Assembly (NCBI GenBank): GCA_949987565.1
Contig: OX465105.1
Coordinates: 23,132,653-23,196,652, forward strand
Direction of reading: 5' to 3'
Source: Luidia sarsii
Lineage: Eukaryota; Echinodermata; Asteroidea; Paxillosida; Luidiidae
DNA: 64,000 nucleotides
The notes under the pieces were generated by a model that was not told where the DNA came from, did no database searches, and was given only the letters and a program-made list of their open reading frames with translations. Positions within the stretch are counted from its first letter, which is position 1. The number at the start of each line of letters is the position of its first letter. Position numbers and translations under genes: made by a program. Below are positions 11,501-20,816 of the stretch, one piece after another.

Positions 11501-13033
11501 CTTGTATCCAAACCTCACCACCTCAGGGCCCACCTGGCCACCTCACACTTTGGACGGACTAATGCACCTCAGGGGTTTGTATGCAAAACTGGCCTCCTCG
11601 GGGGTCAAAGTCGTGACGCTTATATGCCTCTTAAATTCAGCAGTGGCCGTGATGCCAAATGAAGGTTGCAATTGTCTGCGGGGGTCGGTTGAAGGCCATC
11701 CCCCTACTGGCTGAATATTTCAAAACACATTTCCTTGTCTGAATTTGGTCAACTCTGCTCAGTAATGTGTGCAGAGTGCTAGGAATTTGTTTGAATGAAT
11801 GACAAGTACTATGTACTGCATGACAAAAGTTCATGGTTGTAAAATTGGTTTTCATGGATAATTCTTATTCCTATTTAATGGCTTTTTTATGTTCAACATT
11901 ATACACGTTTGTACCGATGTTGCAACTTACATATTTACCAGTCGTGTCAAGGAGGCCATCCACATCCGACTTCACCGAAACAACATCAACCGAGACAGCG
12001 GCATTGACATCCCCGGTTTCTGGCTCCCCACCATCAGACGCCACGACCGCCGACCCACCACGGACAGGGCCGCTAGTGGACGCCAGAATCGCGCGCCAAA
12101 CCGCACGATCACTACTACGACGTCCGCAAACCGGTACACAGGAACCGGCGAAGCGGACATAAACAGACGCCGCAGCGCGCATTCTTCAGTTGCCTGATGA
12201 AGGTTAGCAGTTAGCAACCGAAACGTCGCCACCAGCAACGACACATCGCGTGACTTTGATCACCCTTTCCACTTATATACATATTTACAATTACAGTTGT
12301 ATTTTCCATTAAAAAATGATAATTCTCACCTAGCACAACCCAAAGCTACCAAAGCAGAGGCAAGATCCTGTTGGTTTGTCCTAAGCTCCTTCACGGCGGC
12401 CTCGTCCGTCTCCGACTCCAACGAGCTGCTGCCTTCCTGAAGCCAGCAGCAGAGCAAGTTCTCCAGCCCCTCCAGGCAGTCGGCGGGCTCTTTGGTCAGG
12501 CTGAGAGGGGGGCAGTTCCGCAGGCAGTGGAGTAGCAGCTTGGCCGTCTCGCCGCACAGCCCCGGGTCCCGCGTCCGCTGCGATTTCAGCAGGGGGAAGA
12601 CCAGGAGGAGCCCCATGCGGCTGGAGAAGGAGACCTGGTCCGGCTGCTGCCACAGACCCTGCTTCTTCAGCAGCGCGATGGACACCTCGTGGCTGGTGGA
12701 GGCCTCTCTCTCGATCTGCTCCATGTTGTTGTTGATCTGGCGGTGCGCGGTCCACAGGCCCGTCAGCGCGTTCAGGCGGTACTGCAGGAGCCGAGAGTAG
12801 GCGTAGGCGTTGTTGTTCGTCCCGCACACGGCCAGGAGGCGCTCCGTGAGCTCGGCCGGGTCCTTGGTGTCGAAGGAGACCACCTCGTTCTCTCTGTCCA
12901 GCTCGTCGGAGCTGGCGGTCACATCCTTGGGCAGCTGGACCAGATCCGTCACCCGGATGAGGCCGTCGTGCAAAAACAGCGACTCTTCGTTCACGCACAG
13001 CCACTGGCTGGAGTCCGTCGTGCCCGTAGCCAT
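2283..13033 (-). CDS. HECTD4-like giant protein, N-terminal part (10 exons, continues beyond the window)
   Basis: Ten minus-strand exons (12330-13033, 10550-10773, 9706-9817, 8404-8542, 7261-7425, 6630-6819, 5410-5550, 4009-4122, 3392-3535, 2283-2509) each have an AG acceptor and GT donor and join without a frame break for 2160 nt (720 codons). The first exon opens with ATG after an untranslated leader. The N-terminus, with motifs such as LCVNEESLFLHDGLIRVTDL and CGTNNNAYAYSRLLQYRLNA, resembles from memory the N-terminal region of HECTD4, a roughly 4,400-residue HECT-type E3 ligase. No HECT domain lies in this window, so the enzymatic role is inferred only. Downstream exons should lie to the left of base 1. 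A protein search would confirm or reject the name. Confidence 0.6.
2600..2790 (-). repeat. tRNA-derived SINE-like element
   Basis: On the minus strand a B-box-like GGGTTCGAATCCC is present (GGGATTCGAACCCGCG at 2699-2714 on plus). The flank shares TGCTCAGTGCTTTGCCCG with the element at 56.58 kb, so both belong to one family. Confidence 0.5.
3392..3535 (-). CDS. HECTD4-like, coding exon 9
   Basis: A 144-nt exon, residues about 597-645, with YDSINNFIWTCSSDWVDQWH, a propeller-like strand pattern rich in Trp. Acceptor GTGCGATCAG, donor GTAAGC, phase 1 at both ends. Confidence 0.85.
4009..4122 (-). CDS. HECTD4-like, coding exon 8
   Basis: A 114-nt exon, residues about 559-597, with NLCFGVKDGNFTTRMDFVDA and two cysteines. 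The polypyrimidine acceptor CCTTCCTTCCACGCAG and donor GTGAGT are both strong. Confidence 0.85.
4249..4590. mobile_element. Miniature inverted-repeat element (ACAACATTGG family)
   Basis: Termini AGCCCCTACACAACATTGG (4249-4267) and CCAATGTTGTGTAGGGGCT (4572-4590) are perfect inverted repeats of 19 bp. The interior has no coding capacity. Related copies are at 47842-48193 and within 36.7-37.9 kb. Superfamily not determined. Confidence 0.75.
4840..5150 (+). repeat. Tandem heads of a tRNA-derived SINE
   Basis: Three direct copies at about 120-bp spacing carry GGATAGCTCAGATGGTAAGA-like A-box sequence followed by GCAAAACCAAAAGTTTTTCC. The same tRNA-like head, in reverse orientation and with its B-box, is at 5665-5745. 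Confidence 0.45.
5410..5550 (-). CDS. HECTD4-like, coding exon 7
   Basis: Encodes residues about 512-559: TPIFTCGNSVVMLTAPPGSN followed by a Ser/Asn-rich low-complexity tract. Acceptor TTTCAAGCAG, donor GTCAGT. The split codon T+CA restores Ser and keeps the frame open. Confidence 0.82.
5660..5765 (-). repeat. tRNA-derived SINE head
   Basis: On the minus strand this reads as a tRNA-like module: GGATAGCTCAGATGGTAATG, an anticodon-arm-like segment, then a B-box GGGTTCAAGTCCC (5669-5681 on plus). Mismatched stems make a working tRNA unlikely. Confidence 0.5.
6630..6819 (-). CDS. HECTD4-like, coding exon 6
   Basis: Encodes residues about 449-512 (RVVLNRKDDSLKVGADPLLS, then an Ala/Thr-rich helix TAATLAALTGKAA). 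Acceptor GCTCTGCTCAG and donor GTAAGT; ends in phase 1. Confidence 0.85.
7261..7425 (-). CDS. HECTD4-like, coding exon 5
   Basis: A 165-nt (55-codon) symmetric phase 0/0 exon. It carries SLLSDGTYFYWIWCTLGADK, a hydrophobic aromatic core typical of a beta-sandwich or propeller blade. Acceptor CTCTGGTAG, donor GTGAGT. Confidence 0.85.
7865..7992. repeat. Two-copy tandem repeat, 64-bp period
   Basis: CCATCTGTTTATCT at 7865 and 7929 starts two near-identical copies. They lie inside an AT-rich zone (7.6-8.2 kb) with CGATTTGAATC and GTGTGAAC motifs that look like decayed DNA-transposon termini. Confidence 0.7.
8404..8542 (-). CDS. HECTD4-like, coding exon 4
   Basis: Encodes residues about 347-393 with GWVAYGRHYLVHRALESDG. 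Acceptor TTGCAACAG, donor GTAGGC; ends on a codon boundary after Lys, so exon 5 begins in phase 0. Confidence 0.85.
9226..9408. repeat. Long inverted repeat (foldback) in intron 3
   Basis: Arms of about 46 bp, beginning CGCAGTGGCTGTTGTTACGG on the left and ending in its exact complement on the right, enclose about 90 bp. The transcript would form a long near-perfect hairpin. No coding content. Confidence 0.85.
9706..9817 (-). CDS. HECTD4-like, coding exon 3
   Basis: A 112-nt exon with acceptor CCTGCAG and donor GTAGGC, encoding residues about 310-347 (motif CDGKFLYTTSSHGKGLAKFG). The pattern of short beta-strand-like segments with Gly suggests the start of a beta-rich region, possibly propeller-like, that continues through exons 4-9. 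Confidence 0.85.
10550..10773 (-). CDS. HECTD4-like, coding exon 2
   Basis: Acceptor TTCCAG precedes the exon and donor GTGAGG follows. The split codon AG+G completes an Arg, and the reading frame gives residues about 235-310, including LASLPVADILHKLLRLEGG and the strongly charged end DGEEKEKEK. Phase 1 at the 3' end. Confidence 0.85.
10930..11600. repeat. 75-bp minisatellite in intron 1
   Basis: About nine copies with a period of 75 (for example CTGGCCACC at 11001 and 11076). Because 75 is a multiple of three, long open frames run through it on the plus strand. These are artefacts of the repeat, not genes. Confidence 0.9.
11935..12260 (+). pseudogene. 3' end of a second Penelope-like element
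   Basis: The plus frame gives SRVKEAIHIRLHRNNINRDS then GFWLPTIRRH, resembling the end of the GIY-YIG endonuclease domain of Penelope-like and related retroelements, where a conserved Glu precedes an asparagine/leucine-rich tail. It is truncated 5', lies antisense in intron 1 of the HECTD4-like gene and is followed by a hammerhead-like motif at 12192-12229. Confidence 0.55.
12192..12229 (+). ncRNA. Hammerhead-ribozyme-like motif
   Basis: CTGATGA is followed by a hairpin with arms GGTT/AACC and then GAAACGTC, the order of a hammerhead core (CUGANGA, stem II, GAAA, GUC). One unpaired A separates CTGATGA from stem II, and stem III would have to form between two molecules. Hammerheads are known in Penelope-like element termini. 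Activity is unproven. Confidence 0.4.
12330..13033 (-). CDS. HECTD4-like, coding exon 1
   Basis: The start ATG is at 13031-13033 and the exon encodes residues 1-235, ending in phase 2 at donor GTGAGA (12329 downwards). It is alpha-helical in character with leucine-rich stretches such as LLVFPLLKSQ and an acidic end (SSLESETDEAAV). GC content is much higher than in the surrounding intron, as expected for coding DNA. The opposite-strand ORFs across the same bases are shadows. Confidence 0.85.
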
Positions 13034-13190
13034 GATGTCAAGACGTCCAAAGGACGCGGAAGACCGACTTACCTTTCAGGCCTCAAAGAGCACCAGTATT
13101 GCATGCTATGACGCAACTTTGACTTCTCTTTTTGCAATGAGCTACAGACTTCAGTGCGAATAACAAATCCATGGTCGCCGCCATCTTGGA
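13034..13190 (-). promoter_or_regulatory. Leader and probable core promoter of the HECTD4-like gene, with YY1-type motif
   Basis: On the minus strand AAGATGGCGGC occurs at 13177-13187, the classic YY1 motif found at transcription starts, about 145 nt upstream of the coding ATG. The ATG inside it opens a 33-codon upstream ORF ending at 13083, and ACCATGG follows in the same frame. A potential donor GTAAGT near 13072 would leave too short an intron before the main ATG and may not be used. Promoter function is inferred from motif and position. Confidence 0.5.
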
Positions 13191-13580
13191 AATAGGAAAT
13201 TACGAAAACGAGGCTAGTTTACAACTTGGCCTCCTATACAAGTCGTGAATGCGTACCATAGAGCTCTCCTGTATACACGTACACGTACACACACTGTATG
13301 ATCTAGATTATGATGTACATGTGTACGTACAGCCGGATGCGTACCGTACCGTGCGTACAGCCCGTAAAAAACCAGCACGAAGTAAAGACTACCAAAAACA
13401 TGCTAATCGTAAACAGTGACTTTTTCATCGAAATCATCCAAAAAGACGACAGAATATGTGAATACATTTATGTCTATGTACATGTTTACGTCAATTGAAT
13501 TTTAAACGAAATTTCGGAGAAATGTACCTATTGAATAAAGCAATCTTTATATTTGTTAAAAATTAACTGCGTTTAACACA

Positions 13581-13652
13581 TCCCATATGGTCTAGTGGTT
13601 AGGATCCGGCGCTCTCACCGCCGTGGCCCGGGTTCGATTCCCGGTGTGGGAA
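13581..13652 (+). tRNA. tRNA-Glu (CTC), solitary copy
   Basis: A complete 72-nt cloverleaf: acceptor TCCCATA pairs with TGTGGGA, the anticodon loop is CTCTCAC and the T arm is GGTTCGATTCC. It differs from the cluster genes at 21-36 kb by T in TAGTGG and T in GATTC, closer to the common animal tRNA-Glu. A run of T follows. Its 3' flank (to about 13757) matches the cluster repeat unit, but its 5' flank does not. Confidence 0.95.
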
Positions 13653-13757
13653 GTTCACTTTTTTTAAAATCAGTTTATTTCTGCACTCAATTGTTTCTTT
13701 TACCAAAGCAATGCCTGCCGTGACACCCTAACATTTTTTGACACTTTTCATCGCTGT

Positions 13758-15830
13758 TGCTCTCAACACTCTACGTTCCCGCGGTGACATCATTATCAAG
13801 CCAGCAGATAAAGGGTCAGCCGTAGTAATCATGGATCGCCAAAAATATATTGATGAAGCCAATCGCCAACTCAACAATCCCCAGCACTACAAATGTCTGG
13901 ACTCTAACCCCACTGGCAAATTTTCAGAGCAAATTCAGGAAGTTTTGGATGACATGCGATCACGTGATCATTTGAGTAAAAAAGCTCACAGATTTCTATC
14001 ACCGATCAATTGTAGAACTGCCAGATTCTACCTTCTCCCGAAAATTCACAAGGCCAACAACCCAGGCAGACCCATCATCTCTGGCAATGGTTCACCTACG
14101 GAACACATATCTCTTTTCATTGACTCTTTTCTCAAGCCCTTGGTTCCCCAAATCCCCTCATACGTCCATGACACTCCCGACTTTCTGCGAAAGTTGGAAA
14201 GTGTCAAGGATCAAATTCCTGCCACTGCCATAATTGGTACTATTGACGTCTCCTCTCTATACACTAACATCCCCCAGGAAGAAGGCATTCAAGCTTGCTC
14301 CTCGGCCCTGGCCAAGGGAAAACAGTCTTCTCCACCCATCTCCGACATAACCACCCTCATGAGGCTAGTGCTGGCCAAGAATAATTTCTCCTTTCTTGGC
14401 AAGCACTATCTTCAAGTACATGGCACTGCCATGGGCACGCGCATGGCTCCTTCCTTTGCATGCCTCTTCATTGGGTGACCTTGAGGAACGCATGCTCAGT
14501 GAGGCTCCATGCCGTCCCTGGATTTGGTGGAGATACATAGATGACGTGTTCTTCATTTGGACTAGGGACGGTAGCAGCTTGAATGCTTTCTTTGACCACA
14601 TCAATTCCTTCCATAGGACTATCAAATTCGCATGGGAGCAGTCTCTCCAGCAGACCCACTTTCTGGACGTCACCGTCCGGAAAGACCTCAATACACTCAC
14701 TACTGACTTGTATTCTAAGCCCACCGACACTCATCAATATCTCCATTCCTCCAGTTGTCACCCTAGACACTGTAAGACTGGTATAGCTAACAGCCAGGCC
14801 CTCAGATTGAGGCGCATATGTTCCAATGAGTCTGACTTTCGCCGCCATACACGTGTATTGGCCAATAACTTGGTTGCTAGAGGCTATATAGTTCTCGCCA
14901 AGTGAAGAACTCCATTGCTAAAGTCTATTCCATTCCCAGAAGTTCGGCACTAAAACAAAAGCCACCAGGTCCCAAGGACAAGCCCAAGGTTCCCTTAGTT
15001 ACTTCCTACCACCCTTCTCTTCCTCCTCTCAGGAAGATAACTAAGGAAAACCACCATATTCTTCACACTTCAGATCGTCTGGCTGAAGCCATTCCTAATT
15101 CGCCTGTTTTGGCTTTCAGGCGCCCCCGTAACCTGCGTGACTTAATTGTCCGAGCAGAGGTTCCCCCTTTGGACTCTTCCCCTCCAACCAAATTTGGTAC
15201 ATTTAAGTGTACCTCGAAATGCATTGTTTGCAAGACACATGTCAAGGAAATAGACTCTTTCAATGGTCATTCTTCTGGAACTACCCACACGACCTATGGC
15301 TCTATCACGTGCACTACCTCAAACATCATATACCTCATCTCTTGTAGAGTTTGTAATATTCAGTATGTTGGCGAGACCAAAAACACCCTCAAAAAACGGA
15401 TCTATGGCCATAGGTCTACTATCAAAACCGGTAAAATGGACACCCCTGTTGGGTATCACTTCAATCTCCCTGATCATTCGATATCAGATATGAGTGTACT
15501 GGGCATAGAATCCCTTCGTCACCGTAGTAATGCTGTCCGTCTTAGCCGTGAGAAAATGTGGATAAAGCGTCCTCGGACTATTCAACTACATGGTCTCAAC
15601 ATCCAGGAGGGTGATGACTATACACCATGCAGCTTTAAGGTTATTTACAAAAATGTTGCAAACTGCTTACTGACTAAAATTACCAAAATGCAAATCTTAA
15701 AATTTAGTGGGTCTGACGTTTCGATCCAAGCAGGACCTTTCTCAAGTGACAAGGACAGAATGACAAGGACAAAAAAAATACATGTACACGAAGGAAGGGG
15801 GGAAGAGAGTGAATAGGACACGGATGAGAA
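13758..15830 (+). pseudogene. Penelope-like retroelement, 5'-truncated and frameshifted
   Basis: Reverse transcriptase blocks in order: KPADKGSAVVIMD, LPKIHKANNPGRPIISGNG, DVSSLYTNIP (motif A Asp), HGTAMGTRMAPSFA (motif B) in one frame to 14478; YIDDVFFIW (motif C) and THFLDVTV in a second frame to about 14905; then a third frame to 15816 with a Cys-rich linker (CTSKCIVCKTH) and a GIY-YIG domain (YLISC, QYVGET, RIYGHR, catalytic-type Glu in SREKMWI). Two frameshifts and no start codon make it dead. The left junction at 13757/13758 cuts a tRNA-Glu repeat unit. The 3' tail carries the reverse complement of GATCGAAACGTCAG, a motif dispersed through the window. Confidence 0.85.
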
Positions 15831-17478
15831 ACAAAGGACAAGAAAAATCAGAATAATTACAAATCAGTTATGAATCAATTGGGTAACGCGTGGTTGTGCC
15901 CCATACCCATAATATTGATTGTTGGCCCGTAAGAACTTTTTTGGAACATTTACACAAACAAATCATTTCACCCTGTAGAGTAAATAACAACATATAATTT
16001 GTTTGTGATAGCATTTGGATTTATCAATACAGATTAAATTGTATTGATAGTATCTTCTTTAGGATTTGATTTTTCGGGGTGGAATTTTATAGGAGGACTG
16101 GTATTCATTGACATTTTGCTAAAAAATGTAAACTGATTTGGAATTATCGTGTTCCTCACCTTCATAAAAACACTGCAATCATTAGGAATGGCACGCACAT
16201 ACCCTGGTCTAACCTTCATTGCTACAAAGGAAATGTTCACAAAAATCCTCTGTTTTGAACCAAGTTTTATTAGTGTCTACATCACACGTTTAGTACAAGT
16301 GTACAATCAATTTCCTTTGTACATGAATCTGTAAACATGTCAACGCTCAGTATTGAGCACTGGCTCAGAGAAAAAATGCTATGTTGAAATTCTTTATTCC
16401 TGTTGTCAAAGAGTGTATAATTATAAGAAAAATGATGGAGTAAAATAATTGTATTTTACAGAATAAATATTTTGAATACCTACAAGTTGTCTGGATCATT
16501 TTTGTCTTTGTGACCTAAACTGTCTGAAGACTTTTAGTAACTGGCCTGTGAATTTCTTGTTATGAAGATAATTTTCAAATGAGAAGAAAGCCCTTGTTCT
16601 ACTGAATGAAATGCATAAATACATTGTTGTTGTGCAATGAAATGCTGACGTGGGCTCAAAACAATTCGGTAATGGACCGTATGTCCTTAATTAACAATGT
16701 TTTCAAAGTAATCTTGTGTTCTCTCACATTGTCATAATTTTTTTATGGGCCTGCCTTTCCTGACAATTATAGCAAAATAAACCCACAAATCATTCCCATC
16801 TGATAAGATAGTGCCGGCAGCTATTGATTAACTGATTCTCAACCAATCAAATTATTTTGATCGATAATGATTATTTATCAATAGAGCCAAGATTTAACTC
16901 GACTGGAATTTGACCTAAAGCCTCAGGTTTTCTTTCAGTATTTTAGTGCCAGCGCTACGGAGATCTTTCAGACATCGACATTGACAGTGATTGAGTTCAG
17001 CTTTTTCCGTCTGGACAAAAAGCGAACTCAGAGAAGTGGCGCAGTACCGGTACCCCGAGGAGAAGTGCTTTTTATGATTGATAATTAGCTTTTCCGCCGC
17101 GAGCCTTTTTTTTCTTCTTTTTCTTGTTGGAAAAATCCCATAGACTTTGTACAGGGGTTTTGTAAGAGGCACTTTTGCCATAACTTGATTTTAACCAAAC
17201 TTGGCAAATGCATGGAGCTGTTGCAGAAATTTGTCCTAGTAACCTTGATATCATCATGACGTCATCACGTGTCAGCGCTTTAAAAGGGCAATTTTCAAAC
17301 AACAAAAGCAGAAGTACAGTTCGTTTGGTTTTAATTTTGCACTTTAAGTTGGGTAAAGGTGTATCGAAAAATTGCCCTCATTTATTTTCAAATGTTTTTT
17401 AGACAGCGTTCAATGGGAGCTCGATTTACCTTCTTGCAACCTGCAGAACGTAAGTACATGTACATGTCACACACTTAA

Positions 17479-18121
17479 CCCCTTCGAGCCGGGAAGCCGT
17501 TACGCATGCGTAGTGGGTTTCAAAATTTGGACGCCGCTATTGTCCAAACTGTAGACAGACTCTTTTCAGCAATATGTATCATGAAAAAACACCTTTTTTG
17601 ATGTCAGTTGCTGCATGAATTGCAAGATCAGCGGTAATTACATTGGCGCTATTGTGGGGCTTTATCGTGAATGATCGAGGGTCTGTGCGCTACTACGGCA
17701 GACAGTGTGCTGGCCTGCCCCACACCCAATGCGGTCACCGGAGAGACTATTGAATGCGCCCGCAGTCTTTACCGCAAATTGCACGCTCTGTTGAGGCCGT
17801 CCAGCTGGATCCTTTGTCCGCTGCAGTGCAGGAATGTTTGCGGTCAAAGGGTAGCAGCTCACACAGTTCTCGGAGTCGTGTCGCACAGCCGACGCTCAAT
17901 TGGACTACACACAAAAGGCCAATCTTTCTGAGGGCTGACAATCCCTTGACAAAAGCCACGCAGACTTCCTACTGTGCCATCTTTGATTCACTGATACAAA
18001 TAGTGCACTCTTATGGATTTATTTGTAGGTTTATTGTTCTCTGATTGTTTAGCGAGCTTTTGAAATTGCACTGTGACAAAAAGACGGCCATTGGCACTAA
18101 AATAATCCCGCCGTGAAGGGT
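17479..18121. mobile_element. piggyBac-type miniature element
   Basis: Flanked by TTAA on both sides (17475-17478 and 18122-18125), with imperfect terminal inverted repeats starting CCCCTTCGAGCCGGG and ACCCTTCACGGCGGG. TTAA target sites and CCCTT termini fit piggyBac. The short internal ORFs resemble no transposase. A relative is at 45308-45994. Confidence 0.65.
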
Positions 18122-18125
18122 TTAA

Positions 18126-18548
18126 ATAACCTATAGACCGACAGCGAAACACAACGCCTATGGGAAACGACGTCAGGACACTGTAATGGTGATGGCGCCA
18201 GATTATGTGAAACGATGGACGGAAGTAGCATATGCACAAACATTATGGAAAAATCCCGAAATGATGGATTCAAACTGGATTTTTGGGATGAAACCATGCT
18301 TATTTAGATTAAAAGCACTTTTCAGAGATGACTATACTCCATTACAGATGTGTATTTGCGTGTTTCATTAAAAAAAAAAAATGAATCAAATTTGGCGGTC
18401 ATTTTTCTCGTGGATGGCGGGCCAGTTATGTAATCTTGCTCTGAGTTTGTGAACGTACGTCTGGGCCGTCCGTGTGACGTTTGACCATGGTTTTTCACGC
18501 GTCCTGGTATGACAGTCTAGCGCCCGCTATTGTCCGTCTATAGGTTAT
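18126..18548. mobile_element. Miniature inverted-repeat element
   Basis: ATAACCTATAGACCGACA at the left end and the complement of ATAACCTATAGACGGACA at the right end delimit about 423 bp with no coding capacity, directly abutting the piggyBac-type element. Confidence 0.6.
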
Positions 18549-19104
18549 TGTACGAGTGCACGTGTATGTAGAGTTATATATAAAAACTAACTCTATGGTG
18601 TACACTCAAGTGCGCCCTCAGGTGACCAACACATGAATTGAAGTAAATTCAGCAAATCAAAAAGACGGACAAAATACAGCTTAATAATTGAAAATATTAA
18701 TTGAAAAGAGAAGGGAAAATGTCAAATACAGTCGAAAACGGAAGAAAACGTGATAGGGAACGGTATTATAACGGAAATGAACCAAACAAAAAGTTAAAGA
18801 GAAAAAAAAAATAGCAAAAAAGTGCAGAAGTTCCGGCGGTTCGGTATATTATTGCACCCGCCTTCATGTTCCCTGCTCTCCAAGGTAGGTACGGAGACCC
18901 TTGTGCCGTGCAAGGGAGGTACACGTGTCGGCCCCTAAGCCATTCGCCGCCGAGCCGGCCAATCGAGACCTTTACTTAGGCACAAACCCGAGGAATTTAG
19001 CGAGCAGTCCCAGCGCACCCGGCCCAAGCGATCGGGCTAAGTAACGGTGGTGCTCGGAGAGGTGTTTCTAGAAGCTTTATAGTTTCCCCATTCACCATCA
19101 GACA

Positions 19105-19200
19105 AAAAAAGGGACAAAATACCCGGAGCGGGTTCGAACACGGACCAACGACTTTCCAGTTAGGCGCTTTAACCACTAGGCTACGCAAACTGCTTTGTTA
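19105..19200 (-). repeat. tRNA-derived SINE head
   Basis: On the minus strand: TAGCCTAGTGGTTAAAGCGC (A-box region) and, about 40 nt on, GTGTTCGAACCCG (B-box). The intervening arm and the acceptor ends do not pair well, so a SINE or tRNA relic is likelier than a gene. Confidence 0.5.
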
Positions 19201-19281
19201 ACAGAGCGTACGTTTTGCCAGTCAATTGTACCGTTCTTTGTACGGTTGCCAAAATAATGCTACACGTTTTCGACGCCGCCC

Positions 19282-19362
19282 GCGATTTTTTTTCCCAGTA
19301 CACGAGGTCTATGATTGGTCGATTTTCTCTCAATAGACCTCGTGTACTGGAAAAAAAATCGC
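19282..19362. repeat. Perfect 30-bp hairpin
   Basis: GCGATTTTTTTTCCCAGTAC at 19282 begins an arm that is repeated as its complement ending at 19362, with a 20-nt loop. The sequence ACACGAGGTCTAT lies at the loop side. Confidence 0.85.
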
Positions 19363-20816
19363 ACTCGCCCCCTCCAACACACGGGTGAGTGTTTACGAAC
19401 TCTTGGTGGCGCTATAATGGCTTGTACCTTGACGCGAGAGTGTTCAAAACCAACAGGAATGTTACCAGGAGCAAGGTTTGTACTAAAAGAAGTGGCACGA
19501 GATAAGATTTTGTTTATTTTCGGCTGCCGCGGTTTGTTCAAAGCTAATTTTTAGATTAGTTCTTTAGATAACAAACTCCATTACGTGACCGTGCCTCTGA
19601 AAAAGAGGGAAATAAGTGATCATGAGTGTCCAATACTATAGCCTGAAGGGACGTAAATTGACCTGTATGTCGGGCTAGCAAGTAGAACACAGAACATTTT
19701 CGACCAAAACAGAGACAAAATGATCAGTGACTGAGTTTACGTACCGCCGCGGCATGTACTGTATGTACACTCTCCTTACATTGCATTGTACATAACATGT
19801 ATCTGGGGGGGGGGGGGGTGGCCCAGTTTTCGACGGTACGCGTTTTCGACGCTTGGACTTTTAACTCACATCGCACAATGAAAACAACTCCGTATAACGA
19901 TCTCAGACTTCGTATCTTCCTGTTTGTTTCCTGCTCTTGTCCGTCACCGAAAACGCGGAAAGTTAAGGCTTTTCTGGTAGGCCAAACTCGTGTGATTAAA
20001 AAAGTCATCGATTTGCGTGTAGCGTTTGCGTATAGCGGTTGCGTGTGCACTTCAAATTCAAATTTTGGCTCGTCGAACGGGAGAGAATCTTCTCGATCAC
20101 CTGAGGGAAAATTTCTCCTTTTACCCCAAACGTGAGTAAAACAAATGACCAGTATTGACATTGGTGATTCTCACTTAATCCAGAGATGGGTGCGTTGGAT
20201 GGTTTCACGGGTGTTTTCGGGGTAAAATCTGGGGGTTTTGGTCGGGGATAGTCATGGAGTAGAACATAATAGGCCTAGTAAGTTTATCGGGTTTCCCAGC
20301 AGGATTCCTTGGACCTATAGACCTCAAAATTAAAAAAAGGCGATTTTAAGGGTCCAAGTTACTCAGTACATAACCTCAAATGTCACCCAAAGCTCCAATG
20401 TGAGAACAAGTTACTGTATTGCTAGCTAGGTTACTAACCACTGTCTCAATTTCATTTCCTGACTCAAAAGATTTTTTTAAATAAGTTTTTAGTTTTAGAG
20501 TGCGACTCTAACGAAAAATTCAAAAATAATACAGGAATTGTGAAAGGTCACACCTCAAAAGTAACATTCGCGCACTTTCCAAGAATTAAAAAAACCCCAC
20601 TAAAACATGAAAAAAGGGTATTTTTTTAATCGCCCGCGAATCGCGAAATCCGAAAATGCAGAGGTCACGCGAAATGTCCCATGACGTCATAAAAAGGAAA
20701 ACAAGAAATTGAAGGGACTGACTAAGTCTGGCATCCAGCCTTAGTCATATGTTCAGCAACGTTATACTGCACGACAGTGAACCTAGAGAAAGTAAACACT
20801 AGTATCATCGATCATC

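Noticed and set aside
10947..11714. Repetitive ORFs with HTLDGLMHL and ATSHFGWTNAP units
   Set aside because: Produced by the 75-bp intronic minisatellite; two frames are equally open and there is no start, splice or homology support.
12381..13111. Other long ORFs overlapping the first exon of the HECTD4-like gene
   Set aside because: Shadows of a GC-rich exon. Only the minus-strand frame starting at 13033 continues across the following splice junctions.
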